DNA of 64,000 nucleotides from Apostichopus japonicus (taxonomy: Eukaryota > Echinodermata > Holothuroidea > Aspidochirotida > Stichopodidae). A program made the position numbers and the translations under genes. Below the pieces are notes generated by a model. It had not been told where the DNA came from. It searched no databases and worked only from the letters and a program-made list of their open reading frames with translations. Positions 11,486-28,138 of the stretch are shown here, piece after piece. How positions within the stretch are numbered: position 1 is the stretch's first letter; each line of letters starts with the position of its first letter. Location of the stretch: assembly GCF_037975245.1 (NCBI RefSeq), contig NC_092569.1, positions 1,217,501-1,281,500 of the forward strand, given 5' to 3'.

Positions 11486-13039
11486 GTCTAAGATTCTCAC
11501 TGCTTGACTCGGAAAGAATTTTTCACAAAAGCGACCACTGTTACCAGATCCTCGCCCGGTCGGTCCCACAAGCTCCGGTTTCCTCTTCGGCTGATACGAG
11601 AAGCCTAGGCTTATGAATAGAGCTATGTCAGTGTTAGTTATCAAGTGTGATGGCGAGTAACCAACCCCGCTAATGATTAGCAGAAATCCCGGATTTGTTA
11701 AAGGCAGGATTGTGTGTGTTGTTTATTGTTTAACCGCAGTGAGGAGTATATAGCGAGTTAAAACTGATGAGTTTAATGAACAAAACATCACGTTCAAACT
11801 GACAAAATGGTCCCACAGTCTGAAGCCGGACAAATTCTTTCTCACGATCTCCTGACAATAATAGGCTAAACAGGAAATTGCAGAAACAAAAGGTAGTAGA
11901 TTGGACTTAAGACAATTTATATGTATAGGCCTACAGCCATATTATGGTGGGTGCTATACGTCTGCGTATAAAGACAAAGAACAGGAAGTAAACGACATTC
12001 TCACCAAGAATACCATAGGCTGTCTGAATTCACGGTAATGTAATGCGAAAGTTGTGCTTATACTTCTGAGCCCATTGAACATTACACTAACTTCCATTAA
12101 TTTACACTCTCTACTACTGAAGGAACGATCTCAAGCGTTACTATCAGGCTGGGTGTTGTGAAACAGCCCTAACAGCCCCACCCCCTTCTGACCCTCATAG
12201 ACTACCATCCCTACGCCCGTCCCCTCAAATACATTGATGAACAATGACTCCAGACTGAAGACAGCCTATAAATAAAGGTAGTCTGGGGAGCTCGAAGAAA
12301 AAGTTCCCGTCAAAACGTAGATAATCCCCTCCCCCCTCACCTACTGATTTTTCGGTGTTCAGTCAAAATCTGATCTTGCACGGAGGAGGGGGGGGGGGGG
12401 CTTTGCGGTAACGGTGTTTAAAGGCAGTCGCTGTTCCATTAGACCTAAACCACAGAGCCTCCGACACAACTGGGCAGGGGGGGGGGGGCATCCCCTTTCC
12501 CACCCGCAATAATTTTATCATTAATTTATCATTAATTTTGATGCTTGTGTGACGGTACTTTCTACTCCCTGACCATTGGTGTTACCCCTGCCCTCCTTTC
12601 TCCACCCCACCCTCCTTCATCGCAAATCTGCATCGGGACTCCTTTGAATCTCTGTTCAGAGCAAGGGTTTGGACGGCTGAGCTGTGTTTAAATGATGAAG
12701 TATGTGGAGTCACTTATTCTTCCCTGATCTGGCCAATAGCTACTATAGTGGTGTAATAATGCTAATGTATTACTATAGCCATGCCCTTGTATGCCTTGCA
12801 CAGACCATGAAGACTACGACAATAATATGTTTGCCCGTGTATTCGTATAGGAAAATACATTCATATTATGCATGTCTGCATGGTTAAAGGAAACCTTCAT
12901 GTTGAAAGTTGCTAGTTTCCTTGAATTCTTCGAAAGACACAGTTTTAAGCAAAGCTAGTTATATATTTTTCATGGCCACGATATGTTTCATACGGTATGA
13001 AATGAATGGACCCTTAACTGGAAAGAAATGGCTGTAGTG

Positions 13040-13290
13040 TGGTAGCCTATGTGTCTTTAAGCTCATTCTTTACGAGTACTACAACAGCATGAGTACGAAT
13101 ACAAGTAGAATTCCTTAGTATGAGTACACATACGCCGGGTACAAGGCTCTAAGCATGCATGTGTACGAGTAAGTATATCCTGTACTACAGTGTATAGTAA
13201 ATTTCCAAAATTCCTTTGAGTACAAGTACGAACACAGATCCATTAGGGTGAGTATAGAATACGAGCATAAGTATAGGGACTCAGTACAAC
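13040..13290 (+). repeat. Degenerate GAGTAC-type short tandem repeat
   Basis: Many imperfect GAGTACGAATACAAGTA-like units over about 230 bp. Decayed and non-coding. Confidence 0.5.
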
Positions 13291-14103
13291 GTTGTGTGTT
13301 TAATCACCATCTCAAGAAAGACCACGGCGCAGTGCATACTTGAAATTGTTCCATCAACTTTAATTTCCGTAGTTTAGCATCCCCCCCCCCGGCATGTTTT
13401 ATGCCACCTTTTGCTAGAGAACAAAAAAAAACGTTAACCCCTTCCTCAGCTCAGGTCTTACCAAAAAATATATATAAAATCGAAGAGTGGTAGTTTAAAA
13501 CTTCCTTAAGAAATAAAACCAAGTCTAACTAAGTGGATATGTTTTCATTGATTTCATTAACTCCTTTAAATTATTTTGAATCATTCTAAAATATATGCCT
13601 CATATATGTCTTTGACTGCCGTACATTATCTATCGACCTTGGATCCCCAAATGCAAAATCTCCTCGTCGTTTGGATAAATAATTGACTAACCCGTCATGG
13701 ATTAGTACTAGCGAAATAAATAAATAAATAAGTTGCGTCTCTAACATGAATCGGCATATGAGTCCTCCCCCCCCCCCCATATCATAGTCTACTGTATACC
13801 TCATTACAATATATTTATGCTATTATAGTCTGTGAATCATGTAATGTACAAGCAACAACAAGTAAACATTAGTTGAAATGGCTGGTTCTTTTTATTAATA
13901 TTTCAGTGACAAACCAACCCTGCTTGACGAGGCATTTGCCAAGAGATATGTTTAGGCGATATTTGTATTTAAATGATTATGATAGACAGGCAGATTGTTT
14001 AGTCTTGATATTATAACTCAAGAAATGAAAAGTTGACTGATGTTGGTAATGTCAGTTCTCAAGCTATTCTGGTTTTTAAGGTAGTACTCACTGTTTATAT
14101 TCT

Positions 14104-14430
14104 AAATCTCTGCAATGCTCCTTTAAATGTTAAATCGATGACGTCAGCTCCTCAATGCAGGCCATAATGTTATTGTTAATCCATTGTTTTACAAATATCT
14201 AATAACCCCAACAAAACATGGTCTCTTAACTTTATATGTAAACAGCGGAGCACACTGATACGATATTCATCGCTATTATTCCCTGGCAAATTTATACCAC
14301 AAATTTTAAGTCTTATATTTCTCCATTGAGCTTTGTGTTGCATCTGAGGAACTGAACTAATTGTCTGTCTATTAGACTATATAGTCCAGTCACTTTAATT
14401 GATGAGCCTCAGCTGTTTAAAGGGTCATTT
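14104..14430 (+). repeat. 330-bp interspersed repeat, copy 2
   Basis: Same family as 4,171-4,530, in the opposite orientation. Ends and two long internal segments align by eye; the middle is more diverged. No coding potential and no terminal inverted repeats seen. Confidence 0.6.
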
Positions 14431-17816
<3,386 letters not shown>

Positions 17817-17973
17817 CTCGCTCAGTGTGAGCAGAAGCAGCATTCAATATAATAACTATATGCATATTAAAATGTTTCTGGTTACCATTTGTGACGATAC
17901 TAAATGAAAAATGTTATCTTCTATTAGGAAAATCTATTTCATTCGGTTTTATTGTCGTATAAATTAAACATAC

Positions 17974-18070
17974 CTGCTCGTCGTGCTGAGTCAAACTCCT
18001 CTGTCCCTCTGTAGGTGACTGGCTCGATAGAGTAACTTCCGGCACTCAAGTTTATACCACCGTCATAAAC
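17974..18070 (-). CDS. Candidate internal exon, possibly from a metalloprotease-type prodomain
   Basis: Minus-strand acceptor TCTCTTGACAG, a 97-nt segment, then a strong donor CAG|GTATGT. Only one of three frames is open, giving 32 residues plus one base that start VYDGGINLSAGSYSIEPV. The 'G.Y.IEP' motif is seen near the end of ADAM/ADAMTS prodomains, but one short motif is weak evidence. No partner exon was recognised within several kb. It may belong to a gene whose other exons are outside or too diverged to see by eye. Confidence 0.3.
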
Positions 18071-19284
18071 CTGTCAAGAGACTCTCAAGTCGAAAATGGC
18101 GAATATTTCTCCTGAAATAAAACTATTCCTTAGAAGAGGATCGTTGTACATTCATTCCATGGGGGAAATTTTAGAGATAAATTTCCCGCAGTACCGTACC
18201 ATTCAGAAAATGATTCAGTTACTGTTAAAATCTACACACGAACGTATATAGTACAATATATGGTTCACTTTAGACCAATAAACGTTCCGCCAACACCGGA
18301 CACATCCACATGGAATAACTTTATAATACCGCAGCAGTAACCACTTTGCGATGACGTTGTCAACATACACAGCTTTATCTCAGGTAGATATATCCAGTTG
18401 ATAAGTTAAACATAGGCGGACTGCAGTATATAAGATTCATTCCTATCCCACCAGAATACATAGATCACTCCACATGGATATCCTCCGCACGGATATACAC
18501 AAACATCTATATATTTATTACTAACACAAGTACTATATACCACTTAACGTTCACTGTATGTACATACCTATTATTCAAAACAGGTTTTCCTTTTCTCGTG
18601 TACGCCTTTAATTAAGTCTTTTCTCTGACTATATCGCTGCTTCGCCTTTTATAACCGAACGTATATACCTTAATGTCCCGCACGCGATTGCTTAGACCAG
18701 AGTTGATATCGACCTGCAACCCATAGCACGTATACCACGCCAATATACAACAAGAGCTATATACACCGACGACCAAGCCCACGATACCTTGGCAACCGGT
18801 AGAATGCCAACTCTTTAATGAAAAATATAAAAAACGTCCCGGTTACTAACTGCATATACGCTCTTACTTTGGACTGTGAAGAGTCAACGAAATTGTTCTT
18901 TTGTAAGAGAGAAAACCTTTTACAATGGAAAGACTAAAGTCTGGGCCGCCAAATTAAATGAAGCTATGCTCAGTCCTACAATGAATTATCATAGTAATAT
19001 TGCATTCTCTTATATCGTCAATTCCCCTTTTACACGAACACCTTCATAATTTTTGAGATAATCAATGCCGCGTAAATGTAGTACCTACAAATAGGACCTC
19101 CCGTCGCGTTATTTTGTAAGTTACCGTGTTCATGCATGCATAAAATTTAAAAAGACAGTGGTTTATTATGGATGACACAACCTCTCTATTTCTTTTTCCT
19201 ATTTCTTTATTTCTCTATCTATCTATCTCACTCACTCACTCTCTCGCTCTCTAACAGAACAAATATATATATGTAGATATATAT

Positions 19285-19329
<45 letters not shown>

Positions 19330-20936
19330 AAGGAAAGAAAAAAAAAAGAAGCCTCTTAAATTTTAGACGGTATATGTACTCTTCGTGGACAGGGCGCTAC
19401 GAGCATTTGAAATTTTTAATATGAAGTATACGGTTTCCAGCACGCTTCCGCAAAGATCTGTATATATACACTGTATACATAAGATACGATAAAACCTTTT
19501 TTTCGATGTCCCGAACAAGCGCATCGTTCATTGGTCACAGCATACAAAAGTTACTTAGCAACCAAACAGAGTTCGCCTCTCTGTCCCGTCACCAGTCGAC
19601 GAATACAGAGGAAGCTAAATGTAATCAGCGGGAAACGGCATCAGCGAGAAAAAGAGAGAAGCAAAAAAAAAAAAAAAAAAAGAACGGAGGGAGAAGAGAA
19701 ATATAGATCGCCGGCTAGATACGACATTAAGTAAAGTATCTAATAGAAACATACAACCTTTCGTGCGAACAGTTACAAGAGGCCAGTTGAAAAATGATGA
19801 GTAGAGATGCTTTTAGGGCAAATTCGGCAGAAATTCTGGGATAATTAGAACAAAAACTGGCATGGAAACGAGGCGGGTATAGTCCGTCGCCTTGGTAGCG
19901 GCTTATGGTTCAAGGTCGATTTCTGTAAGATAAAAAACAGTAGCTAACGTGTTTTTTTTTCTCTTTTTCTTTTTGTATTTTTATTTTGTAGACTTTTTAT
20001 CATTCCTCTCCAGTCTCTCTCTGCTCTTTGTTTTTCTTTCTTTTTAGTGGATTTGATAAAGGTACAATGCGTACGACGACGAAACGTCGAGTTTCTGCTC
20101 TAATTAGGGTAAAAAGATGAATTTTGTTAGCAATAAGGATGTAAGTATATGGATCGGCTTGTTGCTGTATCGCCTACAGGTAAATATGTACATATAGACA
20201 TGCAGATGGGATAGGTAGTTCGTATATAGGCACCTGTGTGTTTATGTAATGACTTGTATATATAAGAAGGAAACACACCGCAAAATGTGTATATATTATA
20301 GCATCTGTTTCAAGTATATAGCTTTGAGATTGCTAATACAGTAGTAAAGTATTGACGTACGCTATATTCATATATATATTCAGTACTAAAAGTTACATAC
20401 ATGCAGTTCATTGGCTGTTTTATTCAAACGTTGCAGAATATGTACTTTTGTTGTTTGTTTTTGTAATTGAGATCTGCTTGCTCTACGTTACGAATTCTTA
20501 TTGGAAACAGTGTCTGCCGCATGGGGGGGGGGCGGCGGAGTTATTCATGGCCCAAAATACCAACGTTTGTCTGGTGAATGCCAATTGCTGGAATAATTAC
20601 AATCATAACTCTGTGAAAGATACTGGCAGCAAAACTATATGCACAGCTGCTTTAAAATTTTAAAAACTTTTGTTATAGGATGGAAATTTAGTCTAACTTT
20701 CAATCTAACTATTTAGCATCGGTGAACAATCTAATATTAATTGTACACTTGAGGATTGACCGAGCTGTTGAAAAAGTGCGTCGACATTGAAGACCAGAGT
20801 CAGTTAGTAACTCCTATTTTCCTACCTGATGTTTAGTCATCGTTGTGATGTCAAGAGTAAAATGACAAATTGCAGAGTGGGAATTCAATCTAACTTTACA
20901 TATGAATCTAACCATTCATGATTTCCGAACTAGATG
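18071..20936. other. Intergenic, no gene recognised
   Basis: Upstream side of the minus-strand exon candidate. Contains the TA repeats and, near 20,060-20,100, a GGTACAATGCGTAC hairpin followed by CGAAACGTCGAG. Poly-A of 18 at about 19,663-19,681. Confidence 0.4.
19195..19327. repeat. CTAT/CACT and (TA)n simple repeats
   Basis: TCTATCTATCTATCTCACTCACTC, then after a few bases (TA)n of about 65 bp to 19,327. Non-coding. Confidence 0.85.
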
Positions 20937-21130
20937 TGAATGAATGAATGAATGAATGGATGGATGGATGGATGGATGAATGAATGCATGCAGGCATACA
21001 TGCATTAATGAATGAATATATTAATGAATGCATGGTATAATGAATGAATGCATTAATGAATGGATGCATGAATGAAAGAATGAATCAATGCATGAATAAA
21101 GAATGCATCAAACGAACGAGCCAACGAACG
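20937..21130 (+). repeat. (GAAT)/(GGAT) tetranucleotide array
   Basis: GAATGAATGAAT turning into GGATGGATGGAT and then scattered GCAT/GAAT units and AACGAACGAACG at the end. A decaying microsatellite. Confidence 0.85.
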
Positions 21131-21769
21131 AACGATGGAATAGTAGAGTAAACTTTAATTATCCGAAATATACTCCATGTTATGTATCGGTAAGAATAAA
21201 AGCGACAAGGGAAAGGCAATGGTCCGTCTTCCCACTTAAGATAAACATGAGGAACAAATGAGATTTTACTGATGTGAAGGGCGATTAAGTTTTACCTTTC
21301 GTCAACATTTAAATTCGGCAAATTATCTTTAGGTAGTTCCTAATTCACTATAAATAACTTTTCCGCCCTGACCTAGTACGAATCAGCAGAGAGAGACTGT
21401 GGATGCAACGCCTTCGCACCATTCAACCTCATGGGCTCAACATTCAGGAAGGACATGTCTAACTTTTCTTCTGTCCCCCCTCCATCTCCTCTTGCCCCCC
21501 TGTCACTCCTCTTCTCATAGCTCTCTTTCACCTTTTTTTTCTCCTCACTTTCTGTCTTTGTCCTTCTCTACCCCCTTCGCTTTTAATCATCACTTTGACC
21601 ATCTAATGTTTATCTCCCATCTCTCCTCTTCCCCTGTTGGTTTGTTTCTTTCTTCTCTCCATCCCTTGTCTAATCCCCTTACATCTATCTCTTTGTGTTC
21701 ACCATGCTCATTAACCTGTCTGTATTCTGTGCGTGTTTTTGTCCCTTTTGTTACTGTTAAGTGTCATTT

Positions 21770-21835
21770 AGCCTCTGAAGAAGATCCTGCTAGCCTCGAA
21801 ACGTCAGGCCAACTTACTTTTACACACTATTGATA
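21770..21835 (+). repeat. Repeat tail with CTGAAGAAGATC..CGAAACGTC hairpin-like motif
   Basis: The sequence CTCTGAAGAAGATCC is followed by a short loop and CGAAACGTCAGGCC, then CCAACTTACTTTTACACACT. The last 20 bases recur at about 29,537-29,556. A CTGAAGA...CGAAAC core recalls hammerhead-ribozyme-like tails of some retroelements, but the stem is imperfect here. Treated as an interspersed repeat end. Confidence 0.4.
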
Positions 21836-21870
21836 ACTTATCAGTTTTATATCATTCATAGAAATCGCCA

Positions 21871-22350
21871 CACCACTCCCCCGACACCCCCACTTCCTCG
21901 CAACACCCCACTCCCCAACACACCCCACTTCCTCGCCACCACCACACCCCGCCACACCCCATTTCAGGCCACACCCCGCTCCCCCGCCACAACCCACTCC
22001 CGCCATATCCCACTCCCCGCCACATCCCACTCCCAGTCACACTCCACCCTGCCAAACCCACTTCCCGCAACACCCACTTCCTCACGACACCCCACCCCAC
22101 CCCACCTCCCCGCCACACCACACTCCCCCGCGACACCCACTCCCAGCCAAACACCCACTCCCCGCCACACCCACATCCTCGCCACACCTAACTTCCACGC
22201 CACATCCCACTACCCCGTCCCACCCAGCTTCACGCCACACCCCACTTCCCAGCCACATCCCACTTTCCCCGCCACACCCCACACCACACTCCCCGCCACA
22301 CCCCACCTTCTCTTAACACCCACTTTCCCGCTACACACCACTCCGTCCTG
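21871..22350. repeat. C-rich minisatellite, CCACACCCCACTCCC type
   Basis: About 480 bp of irregular CGCCACACCCCACTCC-like units of about 16 bp. Strand asymmetry keeps several frames open on both strands (Pro/Thr/His-rich on plus, Gly/Trp/Val-rich on minus), which is a composition effect and not coding. Confidence 0.9.
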
Positions 22351-24594
22351 TCCATCTATCTCACTCGTATATCTACATGATAATCCTATCGATATAGACC
22401 TACTTCATATTTTCCTTAAAAATACGAATGAATATCTGTCATGAGCTTGAGGACGCGTCTGCATGAGGCAGACAAATGAGGTACCGATGGAAACAAGTAG
22501 GCCCATATCAGTTGTATGAATTCAGAAGTGTACAGTGTAGGCTACGTGAGATCATGAAAGTTCTTAGTTTCGGTTCATTACTAAGATGAGATGATCAGGT
22601 TCAAATTCCCGTCAGATTCGTTCAAGGAACTCTAGCATAATGCACGAGAGTATCATGTGTATATGTTTTTTATCGCTCAATAGGCTTATAATGTAAAGTC
22701 AACTTTACATGCAATGCAATTTTTTTTCTTTTATTGCGCATGCGCGACTTGAAGTGCGTTATACAAAATCTTTGGATCATATCGTGATGGTGATATCCGT
22801 TACGTTGCGAATTCAGCAACTATTCTAGTCTCATATGCCCTGCTATCCATGTGCCTCACATTTATTTACCCATCCATAATTGTGTTTTTTTATAAAGTAC
22901 TCGGTAACACATGGAAGTACACATTGACGTTGGCTGAATTATCATCTTAACTGTCGTGAATGGTTTACTAATATTTACCACGCTTAAAATGTTTGGGCGA
23001 AATTGAAGATAATTAATCAATACATTACATTGCACATGCATATATCCATGACATATCAATATCCAATAACAACTGGCTATTGGATATTGTTATGGCACAA
23101 CTATTTACCTTTAACTGTTTAACTGTTATTGTAAGAAAAACAGTAACAACAAGGGGGGGGGGGGGGCTGCGGGAGTGTACATGGTATTGTTTATGAAGCA
23201 ACGCTCGTCTGGGCTTCTGTGTATATTGCATGCTGCAAGAAAATAGTCTCGACGACTAGTTTGTCAGAATAACATTGAGTGACATCATCAATCACGTGCT
23301 AATTCGTCATCTCCAGCTGGGAGAGTGGCCATAATAGATTAATCAATATCAGTTAGGATTTGACACATTGCTGGTGAGTGATACGTTAAAGGAGAGAAAA
23401 ACCCAACTATCATCTATCATCTTTAGATTGTATGAAAGAGAAAAATCTTGTTGAGTTTGGGAGATTTTTGTAGTTATAGTTAAAAATCGTCCCAGTGGGC
23501 TCTCATTTGTAAATCTGTGATGTCTAGGGCAACAAGTGTGATCTGAAATGTTCTTATTTTTTTCTTCACATGTCAACAATGTTGACAGTGTTACCCGCGA
23601 TGTCATCACTAGGTCATTTAAAGAGCTTCAATATGTCAAGTACAGTATTTGCAAAAAGCATCCACATAACAGAAATAAAACAATGTTATCAATAAAGAAA
23701 AAGAAAACAAAAAACACAACAACAATGGAACACGTATGGCTCGATGATGTCATATTTAGACTTGCTATAAGTCTTCGATCTTCTGTGTGTGTGGGTGTGT
23801 GTGTGTGAAGAAACATTAAAACCTGTGATTCGTGTATTCCCAAATAGAATAAGAATCTTCTTCGCTGGTTGGGGTAGTTGTTCATTCCAATAATCACTAT
23901 ATGGCATATGACAACGATGACGGTTGCGTTTGTGTCTGCCTTAAAGATTATTAACTACAGTAATCAAATGTTGCAGAAAGGTGCTTAAGTCTGTCCAATT
24001 ATCTTTGTGGTTACAGTGAATATTCGACCGCTCCTAATCAGTGAGCCATCTCTCCTTTCATCGACTACAAAATATGTTCCTTCTCACAAACAGTAATGTT
24101 TTATCGTTCCACCCTCAAACCTTTGAAGTTTATGATTAACTTTATCGCTCCTGCGTGATGTTACATACTGTTTTTTTTTTTCATATGTATTTTGGTTTCT
24201 TTTAAAGGGAAATTCCGGTGACTGACATGTGGATTGCTCAATGAAATTAATGGAAAATTTGTGCAAACCCAACATGACATGTATTTTTTGTCAGAGAAAT
24301 GATTTTTTTATATTGTTGAACTTTTGTATAATGCATCTGGCAACAGTAGAGTTAATAAAAGTGTTTTGGTTTCTTTTATGATATTTAACTCAGTTCTTCA
24401 ATGATATATTTACGTTTTTATTTAAATTTGAAACAAACTACCGAGATGACGTCATAGAGTGCCTACTGTGATCCCCTCCTTGGAAGAATCAAGGGTTTAG
24501 CCAGTCCGAATAGGTCACATTCAACCAACCATATTTCGAGGTAGCAACAAGATACTGAGATTGGGGTTTGTGTGGGTTTGTTTCTTTTTAATAT
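22351..24594. other. Intergenic, nothing recognised
   Basis: AT-rich. Frames at 23,548-23,808 and 23,628-23,897 overlap a (TG)n stretch and have no domain. Confidence 0.4.
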
Positions 24595-25290
24595 ATGTAT
24601 CACATATTCTGCCACCGGCATCATATCCCTAGATATGTGTCATATATTCTGCCACCGGCATCATATCCCTAAATATGTGTCACATTTTCTGCCACTGGCA
24701 AATTCTAAGATATGTGCCACATTTTCTGCCACCGGCATATCCTTAGATACCGTATGTGTCACATTTTCTACCACGGACATATCCATAGATATGTGTCACA
24801 TTGTCTGCCACCGGCATCATATCTCTAGATACGGGTATTTTTTTCTGCCACCGGCAAATCCCTAGATATGTGCCACATTTTCTGCCACCGGCCTATCCTT
24901 AGATATGTGTCACATTTTCTGCTACCGGCATCATATCCTTAGATATGTGTCACATATTCTGCCACCGGCATCATATCCTTAGATATGTGTCACATTTTCT
25001 GCTACCCGCATATCCTTAGATATGTGTCACATTTTCTGCTACCGGCATATCCTTAGATATGTGTCACATTTTCTGCTACCGGCATCATATCCTAGATATG
25101 TGTCACATTTTTGCCACCGGCATCATATCCTTAGATATGTGTCACATTTTCTGCCACCGTCATATCCCTAGATATGTGTCACATTTCCTGCCACCGACAT
25201 CGTATCCTTAGATATGTGACACGTTTTCTGCCACCGGCATATCCCTGGACATGTGTCACATTTCTGCCACCGGCATATCCCTTTGAAGGT
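24595..25290 (+). repeat. 36-37 bp minisatellite, about 19 copies
   Basis: Units read AGATATGTGTCACATTTTCT then GCCACCGGCAT(CAT)ATCCTT, with length variants caused by gain or loss of CAT. Conserved core GCCACCGGCAT. Non-coding. Confidence 0.9.
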
Positions 25291-27930
25291 CGAGTATTAG
25301 GGCATCCAGATTAAATAAAACCAACTTTCAAAGAAAGCTAATTGTTACAGCAGTTAATAATTTATCTTGTTTGTTGTTCAGGGGCGGGGGAAGAATGCTC
25401 AGCTGGGGGAGGGGATCCTGTGGGGGGGGGGCAAATTCTAGGAACAGTGGGACATAATTTGATTTGAGAGGGCAAACCACATAGTAACCTCAAAACTTTC
25501 CCACCCAATGAATCCTCTGTCTAGCACAAATTCCAGTCGAATGTTTTCTCAACAAAAGGACACGTTTTAGTACACTTTTACCTTTACATATCAACAACAT
25601 GGCACTTTTCTTATTTCATTTTTTTTCTTCTTCCAACATTGCACCCTTTAATTAAAACAAATGGAAAATGTGTCCTATTTTAGCAACATCTTATTTTAAT
25701 TTTAAGGAGCCCTGTGAAGTTTACCACAATAATGGTGGCGGGGTGGGGGCGGGGGAGGGGGTTGGGGGGGGGGGGCGGGGAGCACGTTACCTTTGTGACG
25801 CCCTTTAAAAAGCTCCACTGGTTTTGTTTGTAGATGATACTTGACGCATCACATGCAAGCTAAAACTATAGCAACGACTCTAATTCAAATAACAGTATTT
25901 TGTTTTTGTTGATATTTATCATTTCAAATGAATCATCACCAATTATAATCAACTGCATCGGACTCACAATATTGTGTCATGCCTAATTGTTCCGACTCAA
26001 AGGCATAATGCTTATACATTCCGGACGAATTCCAATAGTATTATGCTGCATAATTTAGACGTATGGGCCTATACAAGGAAATAAATGAGGGGGGGGGGGG
26101 GTTGTTAAAGATTTTGGAAAGTCCCTGTATTTTCCCAAGTCGTAATCATGCAATCAATTTTGCAAATCAATTATTGATTTATGAACTAATTTATTCTCAA
26201 CCGAAAGGAAAGTACCTCAATATAGGATTTGCTCCCTTGTCTTGTACATGGGGGAAAATCAACTCTAGATCGATTTGCATATTACATTGATTACAATCTT
26301 AGATGATCTGGTACATGAATGCTTTTTATGAACATAACAAGTAAATGTATTACTTATGTTTAATTTTTTTGTTGATCCTCTTTTCCTATACTGTTTTTAT
26401 TTAATTAATTTTATCTTTTTTTCAGTTGGTTTCTTAGTTTGTAAATTTTTCCCTATGCTAATAACTCTTTTTATTTTTCTAATTGTTTGCCTTTGTTATA
26501 TCCCTTATTTGAATAATATATACCTCTTTTCTTCTTCTTTTCCCCTTTTCTATTTACATAAATGCTTTGAGGACCTAGTGGGAAGGTCGACTCTGGCTTT
26601 CCGAGTAATCCACTTTTAAAAGTTGAAATCATAAAATCAATAAAATGATGTCACTAATTGGGGCACTTCTTTCCCTCAAACTTTGTTCTATTATTCATAG
26701 CATAATCATATATAGAAACAAAGTTCAGAATTACCGATAAACTTATAAGTTGGAATTCATGGTGTAACTTTCATTCCATTGAAATATGTATAGTTAAATT
26801 TAACACAGCAAACGACTTGATATGTTCAATTTTATGATTAGTTTCCTATGTAAACGGGTTACAATGCATGCCAAAACACCATTGGTATAAGAACGAAGAC
26901 GAGAATGGATGCGGGGAAGTGGAGGGGTTGTGAAAAATGCTTTAAAACATCCCTTATGATACGTTACTATACAAATAATTAGCAATGTGGTACATTGAGG
27001 CCATCATATGCAGATACAGGAGGGGGGTAAGGATCAACAGAGAATATTGACAACCGTTAACATATAAAATATAGGTTTTTTTTCAATCTATGAAATGGAG
27101 AGAGAGCGCCCTCTTTCACTTTTAAACTGATCCGTAAGGGGGGGGGGGGGGCACCTTTCATCATGATTGTGAAACCACCTTGGAGTGTGTTCACTTTGGA
27201 ACTGCCCTAAATACGGCCTCGTTTCTATATCGGTCATAGTTTTGTAGATTTCACTCGGTTTGTCGTCGATGAGAAAATGAGAGACTTTGCATCTTCACTT
27301 TTCAATTTTACGTGAAAGGCTCTTATCGGATCGTTTCCCTCATTCTAGAAATGACTAATACTGTAAGAAGATTGTCGCCCCAGTTTGAAAAGCTTTCCCC
27401 TTTTCCCTCTTTACCCCCTTTTATCCCCTTCTTCTTCTTTCCTTCGAATATAAACAAATACATATAGCCTTATATATATTTCAATCATTGTATAAGGCAG
27501 ATCGATTCTTTGGGGTCCCATGCATTTACAATTTAAGTGATATGTATTCGCCATAGTTAATTTGCATAAAACGACTTGAATTGTAAAAGAGTTTCAGATT
27601 TTATCAGAGCCATTGAAGCGGTAAACAACTAACGAAATCTTAAAAGTATCTGTTTACACAAGTTGTCTCAAGGGTGTAGATAAGGTCTGTCGGGGATCAA
27701 TTAACTTGATATATTTTTACTTCGTTTGTTTCGAACACCTGGAAATTCATCGTTTCTGCAGCTATATGACAAATGACTAACCTTGGACTAGTGCAGGTGA
27801 CTGCATTAACAGGTGACTACAAACAGGGGCATATTACACTCACCACATGCCTGTACAAGGGCGTGTATCCTGTTGTAGCGTGTAGCAATTTGCTAGATTT
27901 ATATCATCCAAACCTAAACATACATGGATC
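25291..27930. other. Intergenic, poly-G rich, nothing recognised
   Basis: Several long G runs (about 25,420, 25,741-25,785, 26,090, 27,138). The hydrophobic frame at 26,356-26,619 is a T-rich composition effect. Confidence 0.4.
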
Positions 27931-28026
27931 ATGTACAAATCGTTCGAAGAAGCTGCTCTTTGCCTATGGAATGTATTACCACTAGAAAACAGATATGCTT
28001 CCCTCACTTCGTTCAAAAACTTTTGA
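27931..28026 (+). pseudogene. C-terminal fragment of a LINE-type reverse transcriptase
   Basis: A 31-codon stretch ending in TGA reads SFEEAALCLWNVLPLENRYA, then SLTSFKNF. The pattern 'SF..AA...WN.LP......SL..FK..L' is the usual end of ORF2 in CR1/Jockey/RTE-type non-LTR retrotransposons. Nothing upstream extends it, so it is a 5'-truncated remnant. It lies directly before the 28.1-29.2 kb simple-sequence array. Confidence 0.5.
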
Positions 28027-28138
28027 AAAGTCGTCAAATGCGTCAAGTATTCATCAATGTTAATGATTAGTTCTTTTGTTCATTGTATTAGCTTTCTTCT
28101 ATCTTTTCCTCTCCCTCGCCTGAGCACCCTTCCGGGTG

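Larger units (their letters stand above)
10313..13039. other. Intergenic, nothing recognised
   Basis: No coding exon with splice context was seen. Contains poly-G runs at about 12,388 and 12,477 and two of the X-box-like motifs. Confidence 0.4.

Noticed and set aside
21830-22444. 204-codon Pro/Thr/His-rich frame and overlapping Gly/Trp-rich minus-strand frames
   Set aside because: Composition effect of a C-rich minisatellite; the strand asymmetry removes stops.
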